Source: Liolophura sinensis
Taxonomy: Eukaryota; Mollusca; Polyplacophora; Chitonida; Chitonidae
Length of the DNA: 64,000 nucleotides
Reading direction: 5' to 3'
NCBI RefSeq assembly: GCF_032854445.1
Contig: NC_088295.1
Coordinates: 52,931,249-52,995,248, forward strand
Made by a program: the position numbers and the translations under genes. The first letter of the stretch is position 1; each line of letters starts with the position of its first letter. Below the pieces are notes generated by a model. It was not told the DNA's origin. It did not search any database and saw only the letters and a program-made list of their open reading frames with translations. Positions 48,406-60,889 of the stretch are shown here, piece by piece.

Positions 48406-49620
48406 AGTCTTTGTCATTAATGTCTAAGTTGTAATATGAAAAAAGGCCACAGTGTCAACTATATAAGAGATAATACAAAAACAATAATGCTCATCTTCTT
48501 CATAACGCCCCTATATACAATGGCTTCTTAACATATCGTGAACTGCACAAATGATAATTTTGTACGAGACAACAAGGTGTGACAAAAAAAAAACAACAGG
48601 AAATTACACATGCTCGTTAACGAGTAATCAGCTGTATATGAATATCAGATCACTGTTCCTCTGGAGGTCAAATAGGTCACGAGGCTTTTGTTTATACTCA
48701 CTCCCCATCCACTCCCCATCCCCCAACTAAAAAATGGAAGTCCCAAACCACAGGTCTATGTCATGCACTGGAGGCTGTGCAAAAATGCCGAATTAAGTCT
48801 TATAGTACTTTCAGTATCAATGATTATAATTCAAACAAATAATGAGGCAGAATATTAACCATCTGAAATCTCTCAAAGAGTCATTTTTTCAAAATTAGTG
48901 TCCCTTTTCTTGTGGTTAAAACAATGCATAAGTTTTTTTTTTTTTTACATAATGCATTTACTGTTTTCCAGTGTAAAAAATCTTGAATAGACTGAGCACA
49001 TCTCAAATGATTATTTTTCCACACACATAAAAGCCGTATTATCTGTTTCATTTAATAATGTGATTAAGTCTTATGCGGATGGGATGCAAGGCCTTTAAGA
49101 TACATAAAATGGTGAATATCACTTAGCACCTATCAAATAACATAGCGTTTTTCAAGATCTTTGTACACATTTAACAAAAAAAAAAACAGTCTAAGTACAC
49201 CACTGACTGAGAGCCCCTCTACTCAGTAGGCATTCAGTAGTTAGCTGTGTTTAGTGATTCAACGGCAGCACAAGTGTGTGGGTGGATGGGGGAAAGTATC
49301 AGACGAGTGTAATGCTTACAGGTTCACACCCTCAGACTACATGCAAGAGCAAACAAACATTTCACATTAACATAAAGCTATTTGCTTCTACATGCTGCAG
49401 CTTCCCTCAAGCTTTCGGGCTCTATATCAGAGTGTGAGACATTTTAGAGAGCTCCAGACAATTTACTGAGGAATATGCATGTTGAATTTGTTGAATTTTG
49501 GTAAATGGTTGAAAAAAAAAAGAATGTGTAGATGAAAGCTGACTTGTAACATGACTAAAAGGGGTCACACATTGCACACACCTGCAAAAAAGAAATGTAC
49601 ATGTATGTGTACTCCACATT
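48406..49620. other. Intron sequence, no gene recognised
   Basis: AT-rich with several A/T homopolymers; no coding signal on either strand. Confidence 0.5.
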
Positions 49621-49641
49621 ACTACTAATAGTAGAATAGTA

Positions 49642-49902
49642 TTTCATTTATTTATTTGATTGGTGTTTTACGCCGTACTCAAGAATATTTCGCTTATACG
49701 ACAGCAGCCAGCATTATGGTGGGTGGAAACAGGGCAGAGCCCGGAGGATACCCACGACCATCCGCGGGTTGCTGACAGACCTTCTCACGTACGGCGGGAG
49801 AGGAAGCCAGCATGAACTGGACTTGAACTCAGAGTGACCGCATTGATGAGAGATTCCTGGGTCATTACGCTACACTAGCGCTTTAACCGACTGAGAGGCC
49901 CC
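49642..49902 (-). mobile_element. SINE family A, full length
   Basis: Tail, core and head are all present. Flanked by near-identical 12-bp repeats AGTAGAATAGTA (49,630-49,641) and AGTAGAACAGTA (49,903-49,914). Confidence 0.93.
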
Positions 49903-50246
49903 AGTAGAACAGTAAGTGCACCACTATATAACCCTGTACATCCACTCAGCACAATCCCCCTCATTTGCATAATTTTTCTTCCACGTGTCGCTTGTATCAA
50001 GAACAAATGATTTTACACTGAATTTTTATTATTATGTATTTATTTGACAGGTGTGTTATGCTTTAGATTCTATTTACTAATCACAGGTATAACTACAGGT
50101 ACATATAATATGCAGATGTGATATAAACTTGCTAATGGCAACAGTACAGAACCTGTTTTATATTTAATAATCTGTTATTCATACTATGTGGTGAATTCAT
50201 ACTACGAGATAAATTTATACACTACATTGTCAAATTAAAAAAAAAA

Positions 50247-50279
<33 letters not shown>

Positions 50280-51344
50280 TATAAAGAGAGCCTGTATTTC
50301 ATATGGTCATGCACAACGTCAACTACAGTGTAAACTTGCTGGTATAAAACGTATTACCTGTATCATGTTGTATTCATAAATGCAACAGAAGCTGAGCATC
50401 ATACATGTAATACAAATGTGTACCTACACACTAAGTTTCTGCGGAATCTTACAGAATAGATATTCATTAAAAAACAAAGAGTTATATGTGCAGTGGATAT
50501 ACCACAATGGCAGAACAATTGCCAAAAACAAAGGGCGGAGGGGTGATCTGGGATGAAGCGGAGGCTGCCTGTGTAAATGCCTGGAGGAAGTGTGCAATTT
50601 GTAGTGGTCAGACACTATCCATCCCTACCTCTACACCTTCACACTATCCATCAATTAGCCTATGTGATTAGGGGGCTGACCACTACCCTCATCAGCCCAC
50701 CCCACCTCACCCCACCCTTCCCTTCTCTGACAGCTGTTCATAGATCTCACATACTTCTCCAATTTGTCTTAACGACTACCTCAAATTCCAGTCACAGGTT
50801 TCACATGCCTCCCAATCAGCAAGATTCCTCAGTAGATACTGGAGACATTTTGTCAGCCAGAGAAAACAATAACAAGTTAAACACAGTCTATGTTCATGCA
50901 AGTGCCCAGCTTTCCCTTGAACAATGCAGACGTACTGAGAAAAGAACAGTCTTGTAATAGAGATCTGGCTCACAGACTTGAGAGTATTGTAGCTTTGTAT
51001 TTAAGATCAGTCATAAAGCAAATATGCCCTAGAATACAACTGAATTCATCTCTTTCAACTGCAATAAGAAAAACTCACCTTTACATCTTCACAAATACTA
51101 TATCTAATATATATCAGTACATTTCAGTGCAAATACTATATATACTGTTTCTTTTTGCTGCCAATTTGTCTTTAATTAAAGACTTTTCCAGAAAACATTG
51201 CACGCCTGGAGAACTGACCTTCAGTAAAATGTTGAATATCAAAGCCTTAAAAACAAATGGAATATTCTGCAACATGAAACAAATGACAAAAATTAAAACC
51301 AAATATTTAACTAAATGACAAAGAAAAAGAAAGGTTAAATTTAC

Positions 51345-51495
51345 CTTATAATATCTGAAGAAAATGCAATGATGCTACCCGAATCGCCCACTTCTTGTCG
51401 AACTGTTGCTAAAAATGTTATTTCATTATTTTCTTTCATAAATTTTAAAGCCCTTGTGAGCACCTGCTCTGGAAGTTTTAAGTAGCGTGCCGAGT
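51345..51495 (-). CDS. NELL1/2: NELL exon: laminin-G/TSPN domain, second part
   Basis: 151 nt, phase 1 in, phase 2 out; donor GTAAAT, acceptor TTTCAG. It encodes SARYLKLPEQVLTRAL, then NNEITFLATVRQE and GSIIAFSSDIIR. This aligns with the vertebrate NELL block that contains F-T-I-L-A-T-V-x-Q and S-G-V-I-L-S-I-R, the central beta-strands of the laminin-G fold. The join to the upstream exon restores an aspartate codon, and the join to the downstream exon an arginine codon, so both phases are supported. Confidence 0.93.
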
Positions 51496-51761
51496 CTGAA
51501 AAGATAAGAGAAAAACAAAGCGTATAACTAAAATGACACTCTGGACAATAAACAATAAAGCACCAAATCAATGTCCTTTCTCTCCTCGTGACAGATTAGT
51601 CAACCATAAACCATCTGTCTGAGCTACCATTTTGTGTCAGTATTTTGTATACTGTTTGTCTGTTTTTCTTTTCTTTTTTTCTTTCTTCTTCTACTGACAT
51701 TCATTTCCAGGCCTGTCTACAGGAGAATTAACTTTAAAACTGCCTCTAAACTGAACACAGG

Positions 51762-51842
51762 GGTGGGGTTACAGTGGTGGTGGGGTGGGAACAGGGTGGT
51801 GGTGGGGTGGGCCAAAGTGGTGGGGTAGTTGGGGAGGGTTGG
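51762..51842 (+). repeat. G-rich tract with quadruplex potential
   Basis: Repeated GGTGGTGGGGTGGG units with at least six runs of three or four G within 80 bp on the plus strand (C-rich in the gene's sense), about 270 bp before the second laminin-G exon. Confidence 0.8.
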
Positions 51843-51929
51843 CAGATGGCACAAGAATGATAAATTAGGTGACTTGACATAGGAAGCCTTGATTACTCTA
51901 GAATGCATCCCAGGTGAATACAACAGTCA

Positions 51930-54430
51930 AAAAAAAAAAGTGGACAGAAATGTGCAAAATAGCTAAAGCAAAGTCGAATTTTGCACAAAATGAAAGTATT
52001 TACATGTAACACATGTCAAAAGTGCTACCTGGCCTGTCAATTCCACAACTTTCTGTTGGTTACTATATACATGGACTTTGAATAAAGACAAAACAAGTGC
52101 AGCATGGAATGGTGACTAGACACTCATCATACTTTTGAACTGGGGCAACAAAGTAGAAGTCTCTCAATTCAATGATCTGTTGGTTACTTTAATTGACTCT
52201 CTGTATAACCCATTATAAATACAACAGTCGAGTTACATATGTAACATTCCAACCCCAGTGAAAATCAATCGTCACAAATCCGTAATACAGTGCCTTACCT
52301 ATACTGACTCAGTGGGAAGACACTTTAAATGTTACTCACAAGACAATGTGCTCTTGACATGATCCTTCACTTCAAACTTCCAGCTAATATATCTTGTCAA
52401 AAAAAAAGCTCAACTTCACACAAAAGCATTTAGCGGTATCATGAAAGCTGCTGTCAGATGTATGTGGGTACCACCCAAGTCCCTCCACCAATGGGAGGAA
52501 TTTCCGTTGTAAAACAGCCAGAAGAGGAATAGCAGTAATGAGACTTTTGTCAGGTTTTTTTTCCTGACTTAACACTCGCACAGCTGCTATAGTACTGCTT
52601 ATTTTAAACACTTTTGAAAATAGATTCACAACCTTAAGGTAACCTCCACTCACATATTGTGTATTTAAAGACATAATCTAGTGCCAGGATTAGCTAGAGT
52701 GCTGTACGGTAAAATAATTAGACATACGCAACCTAATGTTACTCAAGCCTTCCATTTCTGATGGCCTAAACAGATTGCTTAGGGTGAGAGGTGTGAAGAA
52801 CTGGCATTTGTTTGTTTGTTTGCTCATAACACAATGACAAAAAAAAAATCAGAAACCATTTCTAATACCCTGCTGTTAAAAATAATTAAATCACTATCAA
52901 TAAGTCACATGGAGATATCCATAATGTGGTACTGTCACCCATTAAGGGCACAAGGACAGGGTCTTCATTCATACAGTAAGAAAGCACACTGGGGTACCGG
53001 CTCGAAGGCAATGACAGGCTTGCGCAATGCCTGCTGTCTTTAACTTTAACTGACCTGCAATCTCTCGTTTTGTGATAATTAAGCATTTATCTGAAACGTT
53101 GATTATAACCCTTATTTTCTGTGTATATTAATGTAGTTATAATTACCTTTTTCTTTTCCTTTAAACCTTACATTTTTTGTTCCCTTTTTTTATCCACAAC
53201 CGTCTACTGCACACCAACATGCAAAAATTGTATGCATACTACTGCCTCACATACATGTATGATATTAACCCTTTTTTTATCTTATATTTACATATGTTAG
53301 CATCTCACATGATGAACCTGGCAATAATGGCTACGCATGCTACTACATGTACTTTTGAAGTCACCAGCATCACCCTTTATCAAACAGGTTGAGCTATCAC
53401 TAAACCGATCTCCGCTTGCATGTGTGTGGGCAGAGGAATCAAGCAAGAGGTCTGGCTTCATCCAGACAGCCACCAGAAACAACCCCATATGTACACGTGT
53501 TGAGTGCATTTCTTGCAAGGTCAGATATCCTGATAGGGACGGTTTTCTAAGACACACTATCTGGGATCGCAGCACTGTGTTCCATGTTGTGTAGACAGTC
53601 GTTGAAACTTAAAAACAACAGGTCGAGTCAGCCAACCCTGTGAAAGCCACCAATATTTATGATGAAACAGAACTCCAGGGCTCGAGTTCACAGCAAAAGG
53701 CTCCTAACTTGAAATGAGTCTAGAAGAGATTGGCAAACGAGTTAGATAAAAGAGGCCCTGGGTCACTGCCATTCTGCCAGATGAGCCTGAGGATGCAGAC
53801 TTAATGGAAACCAGCTACTCCACATACACCTTTAATTGGACAAACAGCAATTGTGGCCAGAGATTTACCAAAAACAATTACATGCTGCAACTTGATCTGA
53901 CCCTAAAACAAACAGCCAGAGGCTAATAATTATATGTGACATCATTAATGTTTGTCATTACATTATTCTGAACCAACAGCTTTCACAAGGCCTCCGCAAG
54001 CCAGTGTTAAATTTCTGTCTCTTCATTGCATTCACATTACATACAAGACACAAAATTCGCCATTTGCAATCCACAGAACCTTTTCACTCTTGCCAGAAAT
54101 TGTAACAAAACCCAAATCTAATGAAGTATTACAAAAAAATTTCTGATCAGCAATCTGCAGACACCTGATCATTATGCACATGCATACATGTACAGGTTAT
54201 GGTGTCTCATATGGTGTCTCAAAGCATCTAAAAGAAGAGAACCAACTCCTTAGGTAAAGTGTTCAACATTTCAAGCAATCAAACAGAATAATCTGACAGA
54301 AAATCTGCCCTTTCTGGCAACATGAAAGAAAACATGAAAGATCTACACAACTGACTGACAATTAACCCATCAAAACAGTAATTACTTAACTAACATGAAG
54401 CCATCTAGCATAAGACTTATGCCCACAATA
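51930..54430. other. Intron sequence, no gene recognised
   Basis: Part of the 9-kb intron between the first two recognised exons. Open frames up to 96 codons occur without recognisable domains. Confidence 0.5.
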
Positions 54431-54432
54431 AC

Positions 54433-57400
54433 TAGACTTCAAGGCTTGTGATACACTGCATGTACTTGTATGACTCGAGACCAAGGCTTGTGATACACTG
54501 TACTTGTACAACCAGATCCCAAGGCTTGTGATACACTGTACTTGTATGACTACATCCCAAGGCTTGTGACACACTGTACTTGTACGACCACATCCCAAGG
54601 CTTGTGATACACTGTACTTGTACAACCAGATCCCAAGGCTTGTGATGCACTGTACTTGTACCACTACATCCCAAGGCTTGTGATACACTGTACTTGTACG
54701 ACTACATCCCAAGGCTCGTGACACACTGTACTTGTACAACCAGATCCCAAGGCTTGTGATGCACTGTACTTGTACCACTACATCCCAAGGCTTGTGATAC
54801 ACTGTACTTGTACGACTACATCCCAAGGCTCGTGACACACTGTACTTGTACGACCACATCCCAAGGCTTGTGATACACTGTACTTGTATGACTACATCCC
54901 AAGGCTCGTGACACACTGTACTTGTACAACCAGATCCCAAGGCTTGTGATACACTGTACTTGTATGACTACATCCCAAGGCTTGTGATACGCTGTACTTG
55001 TACGACTACATCCCAAGGCTCGTGACACACTGTACTTGTACGACCACATCCCAAGGCTTGTGATACACTGTATTTGTACAACTACATCCCATTAGGCTTG
55101 TGATACACTGTACTTGTATGACCAGATCCCAAGGCTTGTGATACACTGTACTTGTACGGCTACATCCCAAGGCTTGTGATACACTGTACTTGTACGACTA
55201 CATCCCAAGGCTTGTGATACACTGTACTTGTACAACCAGATCCCAAAGCTTGTAATACACTGTACTTGTACGACTATATTCCAAGGCTTGTGATACACTG
55301 TACTTGTATGACTACATCCCAAGGCTTGTGATACACTGTACTTGTACGACTATATTCCAAGGCTTGTGATACACTGTACTTGTATGACTACATCCCAAGG
55401 CTTGTGATACGCTGTACTTGTACAACTAGATCCCAAGGCTTGCGATACACTGTACTTGTACCACTACATCCCAAGGCTTGTGATACACTGTACTTGTACG
55501 ACTACATCCCAAGGCTTGTGATACACTGTACTTGTACAACCACATCCCAAGGCTTGTGATACACTATACTTGTACAACCAGATCCCAAGGCTTGTGATAC
55601 ACTGTACTTGTACGACTATATCCCAAGGCTTGTGATACACTGTACATGTACGACTACATCCCAAGGCTTGTGATACACTGTATTTGTACGACTACATCCC
55701 AAGGCTTGTGATACACTGTATTTGTACAACCAGATCCCAAGGCTTGTGATACACTGTACTTGTACAACTACATCCCAAGGCTTGTGATACACTGTACCTG
55801 TATGACTACATCCCAAGGCTTGTGATACACTGTACTTGTATGACCACATCCCAAGGCTTGTGATACACTGTATTTGTACCGCTACATCCCAAGGCTTGTG
55901 ATACACTGTACTTGTACGACTACATCCCAAGGCTTGTGATACACTGTACTTGTACGACCACATCCCAAGGCTTGTGATACACTGTACTTGTATGACCACA
56001 TCCCAAGGCTTGTGATACACTGTACTTGTACGACCACATCCCAAGGCTTGTGATACACTGTACTTGTATGACTACATCCCAAGGCTTGTGATACACTGTA
56101 CTTGTACGACCACATCCCAAGGCTTGTGATACACTGTATTTGTACGACTACATCCCAAGGCTTGTGATACACTGTATTTGTACAACCAGATCCCAAGGCT
56201 TGTGATACACTGTACTTGTACAACTACATCCCAAGGCTTGTGATACACTGTACCTGTATGACTACATCCCAAGGCTTGTTATACACTGTACTTGTATGAC
56301 CACATCCCAAGGCTTGTGATACACTGTATTTGTACCACTACATCCCAAGGCTTGTGATACACTGTACTTGTACCACTACATCCCAAGGCTTGTGATACAC
56401 TGTACTTGTACGACCACATCCCAAGGCTTGTGATACACTGTACTTGTATGACCACATCCCAAGGCTTGTGATACACTGTACTTGTACGACCACATCCCAA
56501 GGCTTGTGATACACTGTACTTGTATGACTACATCCCAAGGCTTGTGATACACTGTACTTGTACGACCACATCCCAAGGCTTGTGATACACTGTACTTGTA
56601 CGACTATATCCCAAGGCTTGTGATACACTGTACTTGTACGACTACATCCCAAGGCTCGTGACACACTGTACTTGTACGCCTACATCCCAAGGCTTGTGAT
56701 ACGCTGTACTTGTACAACCAGATCCCAAGGCTTGTGACACACGGTACATGTACGACTACATCCCAAGGCTTCTGATAGACTGTACTTGCATGACTAGACC
56801 CCCCACAAGGCTTGTGATACACTGTATTTGTACAACTACATCCCAAGGCTTGTGATACGCTGTACTTGTATGACTACATCCCAAGGCTTGTGATACACTG
56901 TACTTGTACGACTACATCCCATTAGGCTTGTGATACACTGTACTTGTACGACTACATCCCAAGGCTTGTGATACACTGTACTTGTACGACCACATCCCAA
57001 GGCTTGTGATACACTGTACTTGTACGACCACATCCCAAGGCTTGTGATATACTGTACTTGTACCACTACATCTCAAGGCTTGTGATACACTGTACTTGTA
57101 CGACCACATCGAAAGGCTTGTGATACACTGTACTTGTAGGACTACATCCCATTAGGCTTGTGATGCACTGTACTTGTATGACTAGACCCCCCAAGGCTTG
57201 TAATACACTGTACTTGTACGACTACATCCCAAGGCTTGTGATACACTGTACTTGTACGACCACATCCCAAGGCTTGTGATACATTGTACTTGTATGACTA
57301 CATCCTAAGGCTTGTGATACACTGTACTTGTACGACCACATCCCAAGGCTTGTGATACACTGTACTTGTACGACTACATCCCAAGGCTCGTGACACACTG

Positions 57401-58755
57401 TACTTGTACGGCTACATCCCAAGGCTTGTGATACACTGTATTTGTACATCTAGATCCCAAGGCTTGTGATACACTGTACATGTACGACTACATCCCATTA
57501 GGCTTGTGATGCACTGTACTTGTATGACTAGGACCCCCCATAAGGCTCGTGATACACTGTACTTGTATGACTAGACCCCATAAGGCTCGTGATACACTGT
57601 ACTTGTATGACTAGACCCCCAAGGCTTGTGATACACTGTACTTGTATGACTACATCCCAAGGCTTGTGATACACTGTACTTGTACGACCACATCCCAAGG
57701 CTTGTGATACACTGTACTTGTACGACTATATCCCAAGGCTTGTGATACACTGTACTTTTACGACTACATCCCAAGGCTCGTGACACACTGTACTTGTACG
57801 CCTACATCCCAAGGCTTGTGATACGCTGTACTTGTACAACCAGATCCCAAGGCTTGTGACACACGGTACATGTACGACTACATCCCAAGGCTTCTGATAG
57901 ACTGTACTTGCATGACTAGACCCCCCACAAGGCTTGTGATACACTGTATTTGTACAACTACATCCCAAGGCTTGTGATACGCTGTACTTGTATGACTACA
58001 TCCCAAGGCTTGTGATACACTGTACTTGTACGACTACATCCCATTAGGCTTGTGATACACTGTACTTGTACGACTACATCCCAAGGCTTGTGATACACTG
58101 TACTTGTACGACCACATCCCAAGGCTTGTGATACACTGTACTTGTACGACCACATCCCAAGGCTTGTGATATACTGTACTTGTACCACTACATCTCAAGG
58201 CTTGTGATACACTGTACTTGTACGACCACATCGAAAGGCTTGTGATACACTGTACTTGTAGGACTACATCCCATTAGGCTTGTGATGCACTGTACTTGTA
58301 TGACTAGACCCCCAAGGCTTGTAATTACACTGTACTTGTACAACTACATCCCAAGGCTTGTGATACACCGTACTTGTACGACCACATCCCAAGGCTTGTG
58401 ATACATTGTACTGTATGACTACATCCTAAGGCTTGTGATACACTGTACTTGTACGTCCACATCCCAAGGCTTGTGATACACTGTACTTGTACGACTACAT
58501 CCCAAGGCTCGTGACACACTGTACTTGTACGGCTACATCCCAAGGCTTGTGATACACTGTATTTGTACATCTAGATCCCAAGGCTTGTGATACACTGTAC
58601 ATGTACGACTACATCCCATTAGGCTTGTGATGCACTGTACTTGTATGACTAGACCCCCAAGGCTTGTGATACACTGTATTTGTATGACTACATCCAAGGC
58701 TTGTGATACACTGTACTTGTATGAGTAGATCCCCAAGGCTTGTGACACTTTGTAC
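54433..58755. repeat. Large 38-bp satellite-like array, about 113 units, with higher-order structure
   Basis: The unit is TACTTGTACGACTACATCCC then AAGGCTTGTGATACACTG. Single-base variants (CGAC/TGAC/CAAC, TACATCCC/CACATCCC/AGATCCC, CTTGTGATAC/CTCGTGACAC) recur in fixed order. A 456-bp block (12 units) repeats at 55.6-56.58 kb and a block of about 1.1 kb repeats at offset 1,122 bp (about 56.51-57.53 and 57.63-58.65 kb). The many minus-strand open frames here are repeat artefacts. Confidence 0.96.
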
Positions 58756-60542
58756 ACATACCTACATGTACTCCATCAGCCTGTGGCCTCCTAATCCTGA
58801 GATCCCTACACAGTCTCATCTCTTTTGTTTATTAATCACTCTTCTTATTGCGTATTATATATGTGTGTATGGGGTTTCACATCTTACTAACAATTTTTCA
58901 GACATAGCTATTATAAAAAACCCACGTTGTAAAAAAAAATCAATCACTTGGATAACAATGCAAGCACTCGCAAGTGATCACTCCCCTACCTGCAGGTCAA
59001 TACATTATTATGTCAGATACTTTTCACTGCAAGATGTCAATAGCCTGATATCAAAGTAAGCACCTGTATCAACATGTCATGTTAATAAATTAGATACAGC
59101 AACCATAATTCACGTGTTTAAAAACCATGTTTATCACTCAACCCAACTTTTAAACTAAAAGAAAGCCATTAAAGACAACTGAAAACCATGCCTAAAAATA
59201 CTTTCATTTATTTTTTCAGATTTTTTTTTGAGAGTGTTGAAAGGCATTCAAATATTTGAAAACTATGGTGGGCTTTACGAGCCATACTGACAATATCCAG
59301 CAACTCTGACGTCACATCACCATTTTTTCTCATGTTCACCAGAAGGAAGAATTTTTGGGAAGATTATCTCAGTAATTGTTTTCTCACGGGAAAAGAATCC
59401 AACATTGTCATGATTTTTAGAGTAGGATAAACTTCCTGTGAGTCAGAGTTCACAACTTCTGATAATATGGTCCATAAAGCCCACAGTCAAATGTTTGAGC
59501 ACCTTAACTCTTTTCACAAAAATCAAAAAAAAAAAAATAAATAAATATAATTTAAAAAATATAAAATAAATAAAATACATAAAGTATATTTACGCAAAGT
59601 TTTAAGCCGTCTACTCAGTGATGCCTACTTCGATTTTTAGAGGTCTTTTCTTCAAGTGCTATTGACAAAAATCAAATGCCTCACATCATTGCATAGCGCC
59701 AACTATTCTCCAAAATACTTTTTAAAGGCAGAGGATGAATAATTAATTCTTTCAATCAAGCAAATAAAGATGTAATTGCAGAACAATAAGAACGAAATGG
59801 TAAAACAGCGAATCAACCAATACAGCTTATACATGTATCATTATTTTCATATCCTTAAAAAATATTTTTCCAATGTTGTGTGGATATCAGATTCTAGTCT
59901 GTGGAACCCTTGTTGCATCTGTGAGTAAAGTTTTAATTCAAAATGGCATGGTTTTGAAGATACATTAATAACATTCCCAGGCAGACATGACCTCTGACCT
60001 AAGTAAAAAGGTTAAAAGTCATCTGTGCTGACCACACTCTAGGCGCATTCTAAGTACATCAATATGTGAAGATTCATTGTTTTAGAGATATGATGGACAG
60101 ACAAGTACATGTACATGTAGACCAGACAGAGAGGATAAAATAAGTTCAAAAAAATTTCAAAGATGCATTATATGTACATGAAATAAACCTCCAGATACTT
60201 CAACAACAAGTGAACAGATGAAAATGGCTGGCATGACTGTACATTTCTATCACAACACAACACTTTTCATTATAATGTTCTAAACAGAAGACAGAAGTTC
60301 CTAGACTAAACCACTCCTATCCCCAACCATCTTTGCTTAATTTAAAGCAATTCCAAACCAGCGAATTTATATTCAGAAGCGAACTGGCTATAGCAAGACC
60401 AATGACTGAGCTGAACGAGCCAGCGAGAGCAAGGTGGCTCACTTCTTGTTAGCTAATCATTCATAATCATCAGGATTTTCTACAAGAATAATAGTAAATT
60501 ACCACACAACTGACATGTTTTATTCACTTACATTGAGCTTAC
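58756..60542. other. Intron sequence, no gene recognised
   Basis: Contains a short SINE-B tail fragment (58,866-58,908) and A-rich low-complexity sequence near 59,520-59,580. Confidence 0.5.
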
Positions 60543-60665
60543 CTTCTAGCACAAGAACAGGGGTGTTGTTATGGCCTGATGTATAGCTGTGACCAAGTTG
60601 TTGGGATGCGTTCAGAGACTGCAGTAGGTCAATCACATCCCTCCCTCGCAAGTCCAAACTTATAC
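60543..60665 (-). CDS. NELL1/2: NELL exon: start of laminin-G/TSPN domain
   Basis: First recognisable coding exon, 123 nt, phase 1 in and phase 1 out. It encodes G-ISLDLRGRDVIDLLQSL and ends near VLVLE, matching the vertebrate NELL N-terminus just after the signal peptide (G-x-D-P-D-L ... T-E-L-D-L). An N-A-S glycosylation sequon is visible. The acceptor is a CAG and the donor GTAAGC. A truncated SINE inserted only about 70 bp upstream of the acceptor. The exon with the signal peptide must lie at higher coordinates, possibly outside the window. Similarity is weaker here than in the cysteine-rich exons, but the phase join to the next exon creates the expected acidic residue (E-D). Confidence 0.85.
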
Positions 60666-60733
60666 CTGCAACAAACAGACCATATCCATCAGCTGACAGT
60701 CGCATTGAATACAGGCAGGCCTTCAGACAATTA

Positions 60734-60877
60734 TTTATTTATTTGATTTGTGTTTTACGCCGTACTCATACGACAGCGGCCAGCATTATGGTGGGAGGAA
60801 GCTGGGCAGAGCCCGCGGGAAACCCACAACCATCCGCAGGTTGTTGCCTGACCTTCCCACATCCAGCCCGAGAGGAC
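60734..60877 (-). mobile_element. SINE family A, 5'-truncated, beside the first recognised exon
   Basis: The tail (TTATTTATTTGATTTGTGTT) and core end abruptly at CACATCCAGCCCGAGAGGAC; the tail also has a 20-bp deletion after GCCGTACTCA. The repeat TCAGACAATTA flanks it at 60,723-60,733 and 60,878-60,888. Confidence 0.93.
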
Positions 60878-60889
60878 TCAGACAATTAA

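Larger units (their letters stand above)
7423..60665 (-). other. NELL1/2: NELL family gene, 18 recognised coding exons (signal-peptide exon not found, terminal exon uncertain)
   Basis: Eighteen exons on the minus strand have GT/AG borders and matching phases, and their translations follow the whole vertebrate NELL order: laminin-G/TSPN domain, C-P-T-C motif and coiled coil, VWC1-VWC2, EGF1-EGF6, VWC3-VWC5. Summed exon length is 2,345 nt, about 781 residues; vertebrate NELL proteins are about 810, which leaves roughly the signal peptide and a short C-terminus missing. NELL proteins are secreted, oligomeric, heparin-binding glycoproteins; vertebrate NELL1 acts in bone formation and NELL2 in neural guidance through Robo3. 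The invertebrate single gene probably predates the NELL1/NELL2 split (inference). Introns range from 199 bp to about 9.2 kb and are full of minisatellites and SINEs. No intact second gene was found inside the introns. Confidence 0.95.

Noticed and set aside
54386-58757. More than twenty minus-strand open frames
   Set aside because: All read through the 38-bp repeat (Y-K-Y-S-V-S-Q-A-L-G); no start context, no domain, no conservation expected.
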